Source: Gleimia hominis
GTDB taxonomy: Bacteria > Actinomycetota > Actinomycetes > Actinomycetales > Actinomycetaceae
Assembly: GCF_032085515.1 (NCBI RefSeq)
Contig: NZ_JASXSX010000001.1
Span: forward strand, 1,488,001-1,552,000
Direction: 5' to 3'
Length of the DNA stretch: 64,000 bases
Made by a program: the position numbers and the translations under genes. Position 1 is the stretch's first letter. Every line of letters begins with the position of its first letter. Below the pieces are notes generated by a model, which worked only from the letters and a program-made list of their open reading frames with translations, did no database searches and was not told the origin of the DNA. Positions 1 to 8,262 of the stretch are shown here, piece after piece.

Positions 1-663
1 CAATGCAGTCGGCCAATCCTCATACACCACATCCAACACCGTCGCGCCCGATTGGAACGGAGCATCCGCCCATTCGTCCGCCACCGACCTCGGCACCGTC
101 GAAATCACCACATCCGCGCGAGCCAGAACCTCAAGGGCTTGACGGCGATTACGCCACGGCACATGTCGGGTCGACACTCCCATCCGGTTTTCCGCCAAAG
201 TAATCGAACCCGGACCACCGAAACTGCGTGCAATCGTCCAGATTTCCCGAGCTCCCAACTGCCCTAAAGCGGCGAGGGCGGAAGACGCGGTGGCCCGGCC
301 ACCCACAATAACCGCGGTTTCGTAGTGGCCCTGCTCGTGCTGAACTGCCTGCACGATCCCGTGCACATCCGTGTTGAACCCCGCTAGCACTCCGGCGGAT
401 GGCACCACGGTATTCACCGCTCCTACCGCTTCCGCAAGCGGCTCAACCGCATCTAAAACCCCGATGATCACCTGTTTAAGCGGCATCGTGACAGCGCACC
501 CCAGAAAACTCGAGGGCCGCGACTGCACCCACTGCGGCAACCGTTCAGCAGTGACGTCAACGGCTTCGAACTCGTGGTCTAACCCCAAGCTCGCGTAAGC
601 TGCGCGGTGCAAAATCGGTGACAAACTGTGCGCCACCGGATGTCCAATCACATACCCACGCAT
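1..663 (-). CDS. aroE: Shikimate dehydrogenase (3' end outside window)
   Basis: Cytosolic NADP-dependent reduction of 3-dehydroshikimate to shikimate in aromatic amino acid synthesis. Reading the minus strand from the ATG at 663 gives 221 uninterrupted codons up to the window edge, so the C-terminus is missing. The substrate-binding SLSP motif lies at residues 13-16, the catalytic lysine is K63 in VTMPLK, and the catalytic aspartate is D99 in FNTD. The glycine-rich nucleotide-binding loop near residue 120 reads VGGRATASS, a looser version of the usual GAGGA pattern. It lies 23 bases downstream of mltG on the same strand, and the mltG-aroE order is familiar in actinobacteria. Confidence 0.93.
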   Translation of the reverse strand, partial: MRGYVIGHPVAHSLSPILHRAAYASLGLDHEFEAVDVTAERLPQWVQSRPSSFLGCAVTMPLKQVIIGVLDAVEPLAEAVGAVNTVVPSAGVLAGFNTDVHGIVQAVQHEQGHYETAVIVGGRATASSALAALGQLGAREIWTIARSFGGPGSITLAENRMGVSTRHVPWRNRRQALEVLARADVVISTVPRSVADEWADAPFQSGATVLDVVYEDWPTAL

Positions 664-686
664 CTAGTTCTTACCTTCATCGGCAC

Positions 687-1994
687 TTAGCACTTACCTT
701 TATTTGCCGAGCACCAGTCTTGCAGCTTCTTCTGCGCCTGCTCATGCTCTTCCCTGGTGTTCGTGAAAATCGTTTCCCCTGAATCCAGGTTAACGGTCAC
801 GAAATACAACCACTTGCCCTTCGCGGGTTCCAGCGTTGCTTCAATCGCATCCTCGCTGGGCGCCGCAATTGGCCCGGGGGGAAGCCCTTTGTGTTTGTAC
901 GTGTTGTATGGGGAATCGACCTTCAGGTCGTCGAGCGAAGGCACCCCACTTTGCCGGCCCAACGCGTAGTTGACCGTGGAGTCCATTTGCAACAGACCCG
1001 CAGTCTGCCCCCCGGTATCTGCCAACCGGTTGTCGATTACGCGCGCCACCTGCGGCAAGTATTTCTTAATATTTACTTCCCGCTCCAGAATGGAAGCCTT
1101 AATCAACAGTTCTTCCTGCTTGTCTTCGGGCACGTTGTAGTTACTGAGGGTCTCTTTCGTTTTATCCACCATCTGTTTGAGCACGGACTGCACCGAGTCG
1201 TCCTGATGGACCTCGTAGGAACCCGGGCTGAGCCAGCCTTCCGAGTTTCCGTTCGCAACTTTCGGTAGCCCCAGTGCCTGCGCGTCCCTCATCGCGTCTT
1301 TAACGGTTTTCTCGTCGAAATTCGCAAACGACGCGAGCCGCTGCGCAATCAAGTCGTTACTCATCCCGGGGGATACGGTGACGGCGTTCGAGCTGCGTTT
1401 CGTATCGTCAAGTAGTGCCGCGACCGCATCCACCGCACGCATCTGCTTCTTCATCTGGTAGGTACCCGGCTTCACCGTGGCGGCCGCTGCGTTATCGTTC
1501 CAGGCTTTCAAGAACGCGTCCTGGGTCTTCACAATATTCTTTTCCACCATGTTCGCGCCAATAATGGTGCCCGAATCCCCCGGGTTTACTACGAACTGCA
1601 CTTCCCCAGTACCAGGCCCCGCATAATCAGTAGATTCTTGAGGGGTTTTACCGCCCCACACGGCATTGAGCGCAAAGTACAAGCACACCGCCAAAATCGC
1701 TACCACAACCCCAATGATGAGGCCCGTGCGGATCTTCCGGTTGCGTCGGCGTTTGCGCACGCGCGCCCGTTCTGCTTCCAATCGCCTAGACCGCAAGCCA
1801 GTTGTGGTGGTTAGATGTTCCCCGTTGCGAGCAAAACGCGGGTCCGTGCTTCGCGCACCCGGTGGGGTTTGCTGCGAGGCACGCGCCCGAGCCCGCTCCC
1901 GCCGGGTTGGGAACGGGGAGTGTGAAGGTTCCGCGTTCCGTGATCTGTCGGGACCACGGTTTTGCCTCGCGTTGTTGTTTGCGCTCTCGTTCAC
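687..1994 (-). CDS. mltG: Endolytic murein transglycosylase MltG (YceG family)
   Basis: Membrane-anchored lytic transglycosylase that cuts nascent glycan strands and so sets chain length in peptidoglycan synthesis. The 435-residue product has an unusually long Arg-rich cytoplasmic N-terminal tail (residues 1-88), one membrane helix at about 90-112, then the extracytoplasmic YceG domain. The catalytic glutamate is most likely E304 in SILERE, and the conserved NTYKHKGLPPGPI segment follows at 364-376. The start is GTG at 1994, six bases after the ruvX stop, with a GGGAG ribosome-binding site inside the end of ruvX. It probably forms one operon with alaS, ruvX and aroE. Confidence 0.95.
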   Translation of the reverse strand: MNESANNNARQNRGPDRSRNAEPSHSPFPTRRERARARASQQTPPGARSTDPRFARNGEHLTTTTGLRSRRLEAERARVRKRRRNRKIRTGLIIGVVVAILAVCLYFALNAVWGGKTPQESTDYAGPGTGEVQFVVNPGDSGTIIGANMVEKNIVKTQDAFLKAWNDNAAAATVKPGTYQMKKQMRAVDAVAALLDDTKRSSNAVTVSPGMSNDLIAQRLASFANFDEKTVKDAMRDAQALGLPKVANGNSEGWLSPGSYEVHQDDSVQSVLKQMVDKTKETLSNYNVPEDKQEELLIKASILEREVNIKKYLPQVARVIDNRLADTGGQTAGLLQMDSTVNYALGRQSGVPSLDDLKVDSPYNTYKHKGLPPGPIAAPSEDAIEATLEPAKGKWLYFVTVNLDSGETIFTNTREEHEQAQKKLQDWCSANKGKC

Positions 1995-2000
1995 GGTACT

Positions 2001-2492
2001 TTAACTCCCTGCGGGTCGGCCGCGGCTGATGGTCTCCCCCGGCTCTTTACCCGTTCTGCGTTCAATTTCAATAGCCTGTTCCAAAATTACGGTGGCTGCA
2101 ACCTGGTCTACTTTATCTTTGCGTCGGCGATTATCAATGCCAGCGGCTGCCAGCTGCTCATGCGCCGTGGAAGTCGTTAACCTTTCGTCCACCATACACA
2201 CCCTTAGCTGCGGGCAGGCTGAGCCCAGTTTATGCGCAAACTTGCGGGCAGACTTCGCGGACGCGCCGCTGGCACCACTGAGGTGTTTAGGTAGCCCCAC
2301 CACAATTTCAATGGCCGCCAGTTGCTCCGCCAGGTCCGCGATCTGGTCGACGTCTTCGCCCCATTTGCTGCGGGCCACGGTTTCGTGTGGGAGGGCAAAC
2401 CGCCCCGCCGGATCAGTTACGGCTACGCCGATGCGCGCACCGCCGTAGTCCACGCCGATGCGCACCCCCGCTCGAAATGACTGTGCGGTCAC
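2001..2492 (-). CDS. ruvX: Holliday junction resolvase-like RuvX (YqgF)
   Basis: RNase H-fold protein of the YqgF/RuvX family, linked in the literature to Holliday-junction resolution and 16S rRNA processing. The 163-residue length is normal. The first catalytic aspartate is D15 in IGVDYG, the VVGLP strand follows, then VDERLTT and a final acidic KDKVDQVAA segment. The GTG start overlaps the alaS stop in a GTGA arrangement, so the two are translationally coupled. The alaS-ruvX-mltG order is widely conserved in bacteria. Confidence 0.95.
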   Translation of the reverse strand: MTAQSFRAGVRIGVDYGGARIGVAVTDPAGRFALPHETVARSKWGEDVDQIADLAEQLAAIEIVVGLPKHLSGASGASAKSARKFAHKLGSACPQLRVCMVDERLTTSTAHEQLAAAGIDNRRRKDKVDQVAATVILEQAIEIERRTGKEPGETISRGRPAGS

Positions 2493-5173
2493 GACTGTTC
2501 GAGAGCCCGTTGGGTCGCGGCTACGGCGGCGTCGATGTTGTCTTTGCGTTGTCCACCGCCTTGAGCGATGTCGTCGCGGCCACCGCCACCACCACCGAGT
2601 TCTTTGGTGACGATGCGCACGAGCGCGCCCGCTTTCGCGCCGGCATCCCGAGCCGCCTGGTTGGTAGCCACCACCGCCTGGGGTTTGTCGTTCACCACGC
2701 CAATCCCGACGATTACAGCGGGTTCACTCTCTCCCATCCGCTCGCGCATGTCCAGCACCAGGTGGCGCAGCGCATCCGCGGAAGGGACTTCGCCCAGGTT
2801 CTTCACAACCGCGGTGTAGCCGCCCAGTCGGTGCGCGGTCTTAATCAGCTCCGGGGCGCGGGCCAGCAGCTGCGCTTCCCCGAGTTTCGCCAGTTCTTTT
2901 TGCGCATCCTTGAGCCGCTTGAGAGTTTGCTCCAAACGAGTGGGCAGTTCCTCTGGTTTGCCACCCATCAACGCAGATAAGCGAGATACGAGTGCGTGTT
3001 CTTTCGCTTGGAAGTCGTACGCACCGTCCCCAACGAGCGCGTCAATCCGCCGCACGCCCGACCCGATAGACGATTCCCCCAGCACCGCGATGCGGCCAAT
3101 ATGGCCCGTGGTGGGAACGTGCGTGCCGGCGCACAGTTCGAGGGACCAGCCGTCCCCAATGTTCACCACGCGCACCTCCCGCCCGTATTTTTCGCCAAAC
3201 AACGCCATCGCCCCCAGGGCTTTCGCGTCGTCAATATCCATGATGGAATCCGAGATCGTGAGGTTGTCGGCCAGCCGGTCGTTCACGCGCGACTCGATTG
3301 CTTCCATCTGGTCTGCCGGCACCGCTGCCGGGTTACGGAAGTCGAACCGTAATCTGGAGGGCGCGTTCTCGGACCCAGCTTGCGTTGCTCCCTCTCCGAC
3401 GTATTCGTGAAGGGCCTTGTGGATCATGTGGGTTGCGGTGTGTGCCCGCGCGATTGCGAGGCGGCGGTCTTGATCTATCTGTGCCACGCACTTGTCATCT
3501 AGTGCAAGCACGCCCTCGATTAGGCGGCCGCGGTGCACGCTCAGACCTTTGACGGGTGCTTGCACGTCGTCGACCTCAAAAATGCCCCCGCCCGCGGTGC
3601 GGATTGTACCGTGGTCGGCTAGTTGCCCACCCATTTCCGCGTAGAACGGGGTCTTATCCAAAATAACTTCGACGCTCCCCGGTTCGGTCACAACCGGTGC
3701 GGGCACACCATCTTTGACGAGCCCCACGATGCGCGACTCAGTCTTCCAGTCGGTGTACCCCAGGAACTGGGATCCACCCCCGAGCTTGGCCTGGAAGTCA
3801 TGGTAGATACGCGAGTCCACGTGCCCGGACTTCTTGGCGAGCGCATCGGCCCGCGCCCGCTGCTTTTGCTGTGCCATGAGGGTGCGGAAACGCTTCTCAT
3901 CCACTCCCACGCCCTGCTCGCGTGCCATTTCCAACGTGAGGTCAATCGGGAACCCGTACGTGTCGTGCAGCGTGAAGGCTTCATCGCCACTGAGCAGGCC
4001 GCTGCCGGATTTCTTAGCGGACTTCACGGCCGTATCCAAAATTGTGGTGCCCGCTGTTAGCGTGCGGCGGAACGCCTCTTCTTCCCCGTATGCCACATCT
4101 GCGATGCGGTCCCAGTTGGTTTCTAGTTCCGGGTAGGTTGCTTTCATCGCGTCTCGTGCAATCGGCATGAGGGTGGGGAGCGTTGCGGTATCCACCCCCA
4201 GCAGGCGCATGGAACGAACAGCGCGGCGAATCAACCGGCGCAGCACGTAGCCGCGACCATCGTTACCAGGGATTACACCATCGTTGATCAGCATCATCGC
4301 GGAACGAACATGGTCACCCACAATTCGCATGCGCACGTCATCTTCCGGGTCTCCACCACCTTCGTAAACGCGGCCAGAAAGCTTCTCTGCTGCCGTGATC
4401 ACCGGGCGCACCTGGTCGATTTCAAACATGTTCGCCTTGTCTTGCAAAACGAAGGCTAAGCGCTCTAGGCCCGCGCCCGTATCAATCGCTTTCTCATCGA
4501 GCTCACCGAGCAGCGGGTAGTCCTTCCCCGTGCCCTCGCCTCGCAAGAACTGATCGAACACCAGGTTCCACAGTTCCAAGTAGCGGTCGCCACCCGGATC
4601 CACGGTGCCACCCACGGCCTCAGGGCCATAAGCGGGGCCGCGATCGTAATGCCACTCCGCACACGGGCCCGCCGGACCGGGCTGGCCGGTGTCCCAAAAA
4701 ATGTCTTCTCGCGGCAGGCAAACGATATGCTTCGGGTCCATCCCAATCTTGCGGGTGAGCAGGTCGTAAGATTCCTTATCCTCATCCCAGATTGTCACCC
4801 ACATGCGGTCGCCGTCCAAACCGTAATTGCCGTCATCGACGGACCCGGTCAGCAGCTCCCACGCGAAATCTATCGCGCCTTCTTTGAAGTAGTCTCCGAA
4901 CGAGAAGTTACCGTTCATCTGAAAGAACGTGCCATGACGCGTGGTGCGCCCCACGTTGTCAATATCGTTGGTGCGCACGCATTTTTGCACCGAAGCTGCG
5001 CGCGGCCACGGGGCTTTTTCCGTGCCCACAATATAGGGGATAAACGGGACCATCCCCGCGATCGTGAACAGTACAGATGGATCCGGGGACACCAGCGGGA
5101 CGGATGGAACGATCTCGTGACCGTGGCGGCGGAAGTAATCGTTCCACCGCTTAGCAATTTCAGCGGTACGCAT
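2489..5173 (-). CDS. alaS: Alanyl-tRNA synthetase
   Basis: Charges tRNA-Ala. The protein has about 894 residues, the usual length. The class II catalytic core occupies roughly residues 1-250. The editing domain carries HTATH (near 578-582) and the partner CAGTH (near 681-685), which are its zinc ligands. The C-Ala domain ends in a glycine-rich GGGGGGRDD segment. A TTG at 5176 precedes the ATG at 5173. I prefer the ATG because AGAGG sits at good spacing upstream. About 145 bases separate it from rpsD, with a hairpin in between. Confidence 0.97.
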   Translation of the reverse strand: MRTAEIAKRWNDYFRRHGHEIVPSVPLVSPDPSVLFTIAGMVPFIPYIVGTEKAPWPRAASVQKCVRTNDIDNVGRTTRHGTFFQMNGNFSFGDYFKEGAIDFAWELLTGSVDDGNYGLDGDRMWVTIWDEDKESYDLLTRKIGMDPKHIVCLPREDIFWDTGQPGPAGPCAEWHYDRGPAYGPEAVGGTVDPGGDRYLELWNLVFDQFLRGEGTGKDYPLLGELDEKAIDTGAGLERLAFVLQDKANMFEIDQVRPVITAAEKLSGRVYEGGGDPEDDVRMRIVGDHVRSAMMLINDGVIPGNDGRGYVLRRLIRRAVRSMRLLGVDTATLPTLMPIARDAMKATYPELETNWDRIADVAYGEEEAFRRTLTAGTTILDTAVKSAKKSGSGLLSGDEAFTLHDTYGFPIDLTLEMAREQGVGVDEKRFRTLMAQQKQRARADALAKKSGHVDSRIYHDFQAKLGGGSQFLGYTDWKTESRIVGLVKDGVPAPVVTEPGSVEVILDKTPFYAEMGGQLADHGTIRTAGGGIFEVDDVQAPVKGLSVHRGRLIEGVLALDDKCVAQIDQDRRLAIARAHTATHMIHKALHEYVGEGATQAGSENAPSRLRFDFRNPAAVPADQMEAIESRVNDRLADNLTISDSIMDIDDAKALGAMALFGEKYGREVRVVNIGDGWSLELCAGTHVPTTGHIGRIAVLGESSIGSGVRRIDALVGDGAYDFQAKEHALVSRLSALMGGKPEELPTRLEQTLKRLKDAQKELAKLGEAQLLARAPELIKTAHRLGGYTAVVKNLGEVPSADALRHLVLDMRERMGESEPAVIVGIGVVNDKPQAVVATNQAARDAGAKAGALVRIVTKELGGGGGGRDDIAQGGGQRKDNIDAAVAATQRALEQS

Positions 5174-5270
5174 CAAAGCCTCTTCTTCACAGGATTAACT
5201 ACTGGCAACAGTTTACCCGCCGCAGCGCCCGGGAATAAACACGACCCGACTGCGGCGTATGTATGCGAGC

Positions 5271-5304
5271 GCGCCCCGTGGAACCGTCCAGTTCCCCGGG
5301 GCGC
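5271..5304 (-). terminator. Probable terminator after rpsD
   Basis: A 14-bp inverted repeat (GCGCCCCGTGGAAC against GTTCCCCGGGGCGC, one mismatch) with a 6-base loop lies just past the rpsD stop. There is no clear U-tract, so termination or attenuation before alaS is inferred from the stem alone. Confidence 0.5.
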
Positions 5305-5318
5305 ACCGGCGTTAAAGC

Positions 5319-5939
5319 TTAGCGTGAGTAGTACTCAACGACCAGCTGGTCTTCACAGATCACGGGTACTTCCACGCGCTCTGGTTTACGAACCAGTTTG
5401 GCACGCAGTTTCTCCAAATCAACCTCTAGGTACGGCGGCACTGCGGGCAGTACGTCACGGTGCACACCCGATGCGGCGATCTCAAACGGCACCGTCGTCT
5501 GCGACTTCGGCTTCACCTGAATCGTCTGGCCCGGCTTCACACGGAACGAGGGGCGATCCACGATCTTCCCATCCACCAGGATGTGGCGGTGCACAACCAC
5601 TTGGCGTGCCTGCGCGATCGTGCGGGCAAAACCGGAACGCAAAACGAGCGCGTCCAGGCGGGTTTCGAGGTGCTCAATCAAGTTAGAGCCCGTGCGTCCC
5701 TCTTGCCGTTTCGCTTCGTCGAATGCCCGACGCATCTGCGCCTCGCGGATACCGTACTGGGCGCGCAGACGCTGCTTTTCTTTCAGACGCACCGCGTAGT
5801 CGGACTCTTGCCGGCGACGGGCGCGGCCGTGCTCACCCGGACCGTATGGGCGGCGCTCAAAGTAGCGCGCTGCTTTCGGGGTGAGTGGAATCCCGAGGGC
5901 GCGTGACAAGCGCACCTGGCGGCGAGAACGATTTGCCAT
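5319..5939 (-). CDS. rpsD: 30S ribosomal protein S4
   Basis: Primary 16S rRNA-binding protein of the small subunit and, in many bacteria, a translational autoregulator. The 206 residues include the S4 RNA-binding domain at about 96-160 (ETRLDALVLRSGFA). The N-terminal zinc-binding cysteines are absent, so this is the zinc-free (C-minus) form, which in many genomes is one of two paralogues. It stands alone here rather than in the alpha operon with rpoA, as is common for C-minus S4. The ATG is preceded by a short leader with a small hairpin (6041-6059). Confidence 0.97.
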   Translation of the reverse strand: MANRSRRQVRLSRALGIPLTPKAARYFERRPYGPGEHGRARRRQESDYAVRLKEKQRLRAQYGIREAQMRRAFDEAKRQEGRTGSNLIEHLETRLDALVLRSGFARTIAQARQVVVHRHILVDGKIVDRPSFRVKPGQTIQVKPKSQTTVPFEIAASGVHRDVLPAVPPYLEVDLEKLRAKLVRKPERVEVPVICEDQLVVEYYSR

Positions 5940-6068
5940 AAAAATACCTGCTTCTTTCCGTTACGAATCGTCACTGATACTTTTGCATCAGTTACGGGGC
6001 CACCTCCGTAGGGGTTTCCTACTTGGGCTAAGACCCCAGGGTTGCCTTAGGCGGGCAACTTGAACATC

Positions 6069-7409
6069 TTAACGCATCTTGAGGCGGTTTTTCACCTTTG
6101 CTAACCGCTTGGTGATGCGTTCCTCATATCCGTTCTGGGTTGGGTGGTAGTACTCCGTGCCCTCGAGTTCGTCGGGTAGGTATTGTTGCGCCGCGATCGC
6201 GTTGGGTTCGTCGTGTGCGTAAATGTAACCTTCCCCATGTTTGAGGCGCTTGGCACCACTGTAGTGCGCGTCCCGCAGGTGTGGGGGAACCAGCCCGGTG
6301 CGACCGTGGCGAATATCGCCTATCGCCTGGTCTATCGCCCGGTATGCCGCATTTGATTTGGGCGCGCAAGCCACGGCAATCACCGCTTGCGAAAGGATTA
6401 TCCGAGCCTCCGGCATCCCCACCATCGCCACCGCCTGCGCCGCCGCAACCGCGGTTTGCAGGGCGCTTGGGTCTGCCATGCCCACGTCTTCACTGGCGCA
6501 GATCATGATGCGCCGGGCGATGAACCGCGGGTCCTCCCCCGCTTCGCACATGCGCGCCAGGTAGTGCACGGCCGCGTCCACGTCGGAGCCGCGCATGGAC
6601 TTAATGAATGCGGACGCAACGTCGTAGTGCTGGTCTTGGTCGTAGCGCACCATTGCCGTGGAGGCGGCGTCGGACACGATTTCGGGCGTGATCGCGTTTA
6701 GCCCACCGTCGTCCGCTGACCCGGCTGCAGCCTCCAAGATTGTGAGGGACCGGCGTGCATCCCCGCCCGATAGGCGCACGATCATTTCTTTCGCGTCGCC
6801 CTCCAGTTTGTAGCGCCCATTTAGCCCGCGCTTACTCGCCAGGGCCCGGTCGATGAGGTTCCCGATGTCGTCCTCACTGAGCGGCTGCAGCGTCAGCAGG
6901 ATGGAGCGCGACAGTAATGGCGATATCACGGAGAAAGACGGGTTCTCCGTGGTCGCGGCCACGAGGGTCACCCAGCCGTTCTCAACCGCGGGCAGCAGGG
7001 CATCTTGCTGCGACTTAGAGAACCGGTGGACCTCGTCAATAAACAGTACTGTTTCTTGCCCCGATGTGGTGAGGCGGCGGCGTGCTCCCGTGATTACGGC
7101 GCGCACTTCTTTCACCCCGGCGGACACTGCGGATACTTCTTCAAAATGCCGTCCCGACGAGCGGGCCACCAAGTACGCAAACGTGGTCTTCCCCACGCCA
7201 GGTGGGCCCCACAGGATCACGGAAGAAACGGCTCGGTTCGGATCCGCTGGTTCCAATAGCCGGCGCAGCACCGAGCCGTCCGCCAATAAGTGGGACTGGC
7301 CCACTACCTCATCAAGTTCGCGCGGACGCATCCGCACCGCTAGGGGCGCGTTCGTTTGCGTGACGGGCACGCCCGCATCGTCAATACCGGCAGCCTCAAA
7401 AATATCCAT
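6069..7409 (-). CDS. rarA: Replication-associated recombination protein A (AAA+ ATPase)
   Basis: Homotetrameric AAA+ ATPase of the RarA/MgsA/WRNIP1 family that acts at stalled replication forks together with single-strand-binding protein. The 446 residues contain Walker A (WGPPGVGKTT), Walker B (LFIDEVHRFS), a sensor 1 segment (AATTENPSF) and the family C-terminal region (GLVPPHLRDAHYSGAKRL). In actinobacteria it often lies between alaS/rpsD and aspS, as here. It is separated from rpsD by about 130 bases. Confidence 0.95.
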   Translation of the reverse strand: MDIFEAAGIDDAGVPVTQTNAPLAVRMRPRELDEVVGQSHLLADGSVLRRLLEPADPNRAVSSVILWGPPGVGKTTFAYLVARSSGRHFEEVSAVSAGVKEVRAVITGARRRLTTSGQETVLFIDEVHRFSKSQQDALLPAVENGWVTLVAATTENPSFSVISPLLSRSILLTLQPLSEDDIGNLIDRALASKRGLNGRYKLEGDAKEMIVRLSGGDARRSLTILEAAAGSADDGGLNAITPEIVSDAASTAMVRYDQDQHYDVASAFIKSMRGSDVDAAVHYLARMCEAGEDPRFIARRIMICASEDVGMADPSALQTAVAAAQAVAMVGMPEARIILSQAVIAVACAPKSNAAYRAIDQAIGDIRHGRTGLVPPHLRDAHYSGAKRLKHGEGYIYAHDEPNAIAAQQYLPDELEGTEYYHPTQNGYEERITKRLAKVKNRLKMR

Positions 7410-7485
7410 ATTCTAATTGTCTAGAACAAATCAGCCGATCCTGCACATTCTGACAATAAGATTCTGGCCTGCTTCGAAAATGTGT

Positions 7486-8100
7486 TTAGAACAGCTCAGT
7501 GGAGCCCGCACCTTCGCGGACCACTACGGGGGATCCATCGGTGAAGTCCACCACGGTGGTGGAACCTTCGTGGCCAACCGGACCACCGATCACGGTATCA
7601 ACCTGTTTCCCTACCGCTTCGAAAACCTCTTCCGCATTCCACATGGCTTCTTCATGGCCCGGCAGAATCAGGGTGGAGCACAGGAGGGGCTCGCCCAGTT
7701 CCTCCACGATTGCTTGCGTAATCTTGTGGTCAGGAATCCTAACGCCCACCGTGTGCTTCTTCTTGTTTAAAGTCATGCGCGGAATCTCTTTAGTGCCACG
7801 CAAAATAAACGTGTACGGCCCGGGCGTCAATGCCTTAATGGTGCGGAACGCCTTATTGTCAACGATCACGAGGGAGCCGAGTTGGGAGAAGTTGTGGCAC
7901 AGGAAAGAGAAGTTGTGCTTTTCATCCAGATCCCGAATCTGTCGAATGACGTCCATGCCATCTTTATTGGCCATTGCCGTGGCGATTGCGTACCCAGAAT
8001 CGGTGGGTAACGCGATGGTACCTCCATTTCGGAGCGTGTCCACGACGGACTTAACTAGACGGGTTTGCGGGTTCTCAGGGTGAATCTCTACGTATGCCAT
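7486..8100 (-). CDS. yciO: YciO-type Sua5/YciO/YrdC family protein
   Basis: Member of the threonylcarbamoyl-AMP synthase fold family that feeds t6A tRNA modification. The 204-residue product lacks the C-terminal Sua5 domain. The lysine-rich substrate loop of TsaC is replaced by DEKHNFSFLCHNFS, which matches the YciO branch. YciO proteins are less certain to make threonylcarbamoyl-adenylate than TsaC/Sua5, so a conventional TsaC may be encoded elsewhere. The ATG at 8100 reads MAYVEIHP. It is probably transcribed separately from aspS, because a strong hairpin lies between them. Confidence 0.85.
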   Translation of the reverse strand: MAYVEIHPENPQTRLVKSVVDTLRNGGTIALPTDSGYAIATAMANKDGMDVIRQIRDLDEKHNFSFLCHNFSQLGSLVIVDNKAFRTIKALTPGPYTFILRGTKEIPRMTLNKKKHTVGVRIPDHKITQAIVEELGEPLLCSTLILPGHEEAMWNAEEVFEAVGKQVDTVIGGPVGHEGSTTVVDFTDGSPVVVREGAGSTELF

Positions 8101-8114
8101 GTGCTTATTCTAAC

Positions 8115-8161
8115 AAGACCTGACCGAGAATGTGTCCAAGAACACGTCTCGATCAGGTCTT
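8115..8161 (-). terminator. Terminator-like hairpin downstream of aspS
   Basis: A 15-bp inverted repeat (AAGACCTGACCGAGA against TCTCGATCAGGTCTT, one mismatch) has a 17-base loop that can itself form a GTGT/ACAC stem. On the minus strand it follows aspS by about 100 bases and is followed by TTGTTAGAAT. It may also act on yciO expression. Confidence 0.65.
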
Positions 8162-8262
8162 ATTGGTAGGCGACCTAGCGGTCTTAGTCAGAGACTTATC
8201 GGTCTAAATCAGCAACCTTTCGGACGACTTACCGGGCGCCTTATAGGGTGCAAACCAAAACA

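Noticed and set aside
4649..5686. Long plus-strand frame opposite alaS and rpsD
   Set aside because: It is antisense to two clear genes, has low-complexity content and no family motif.
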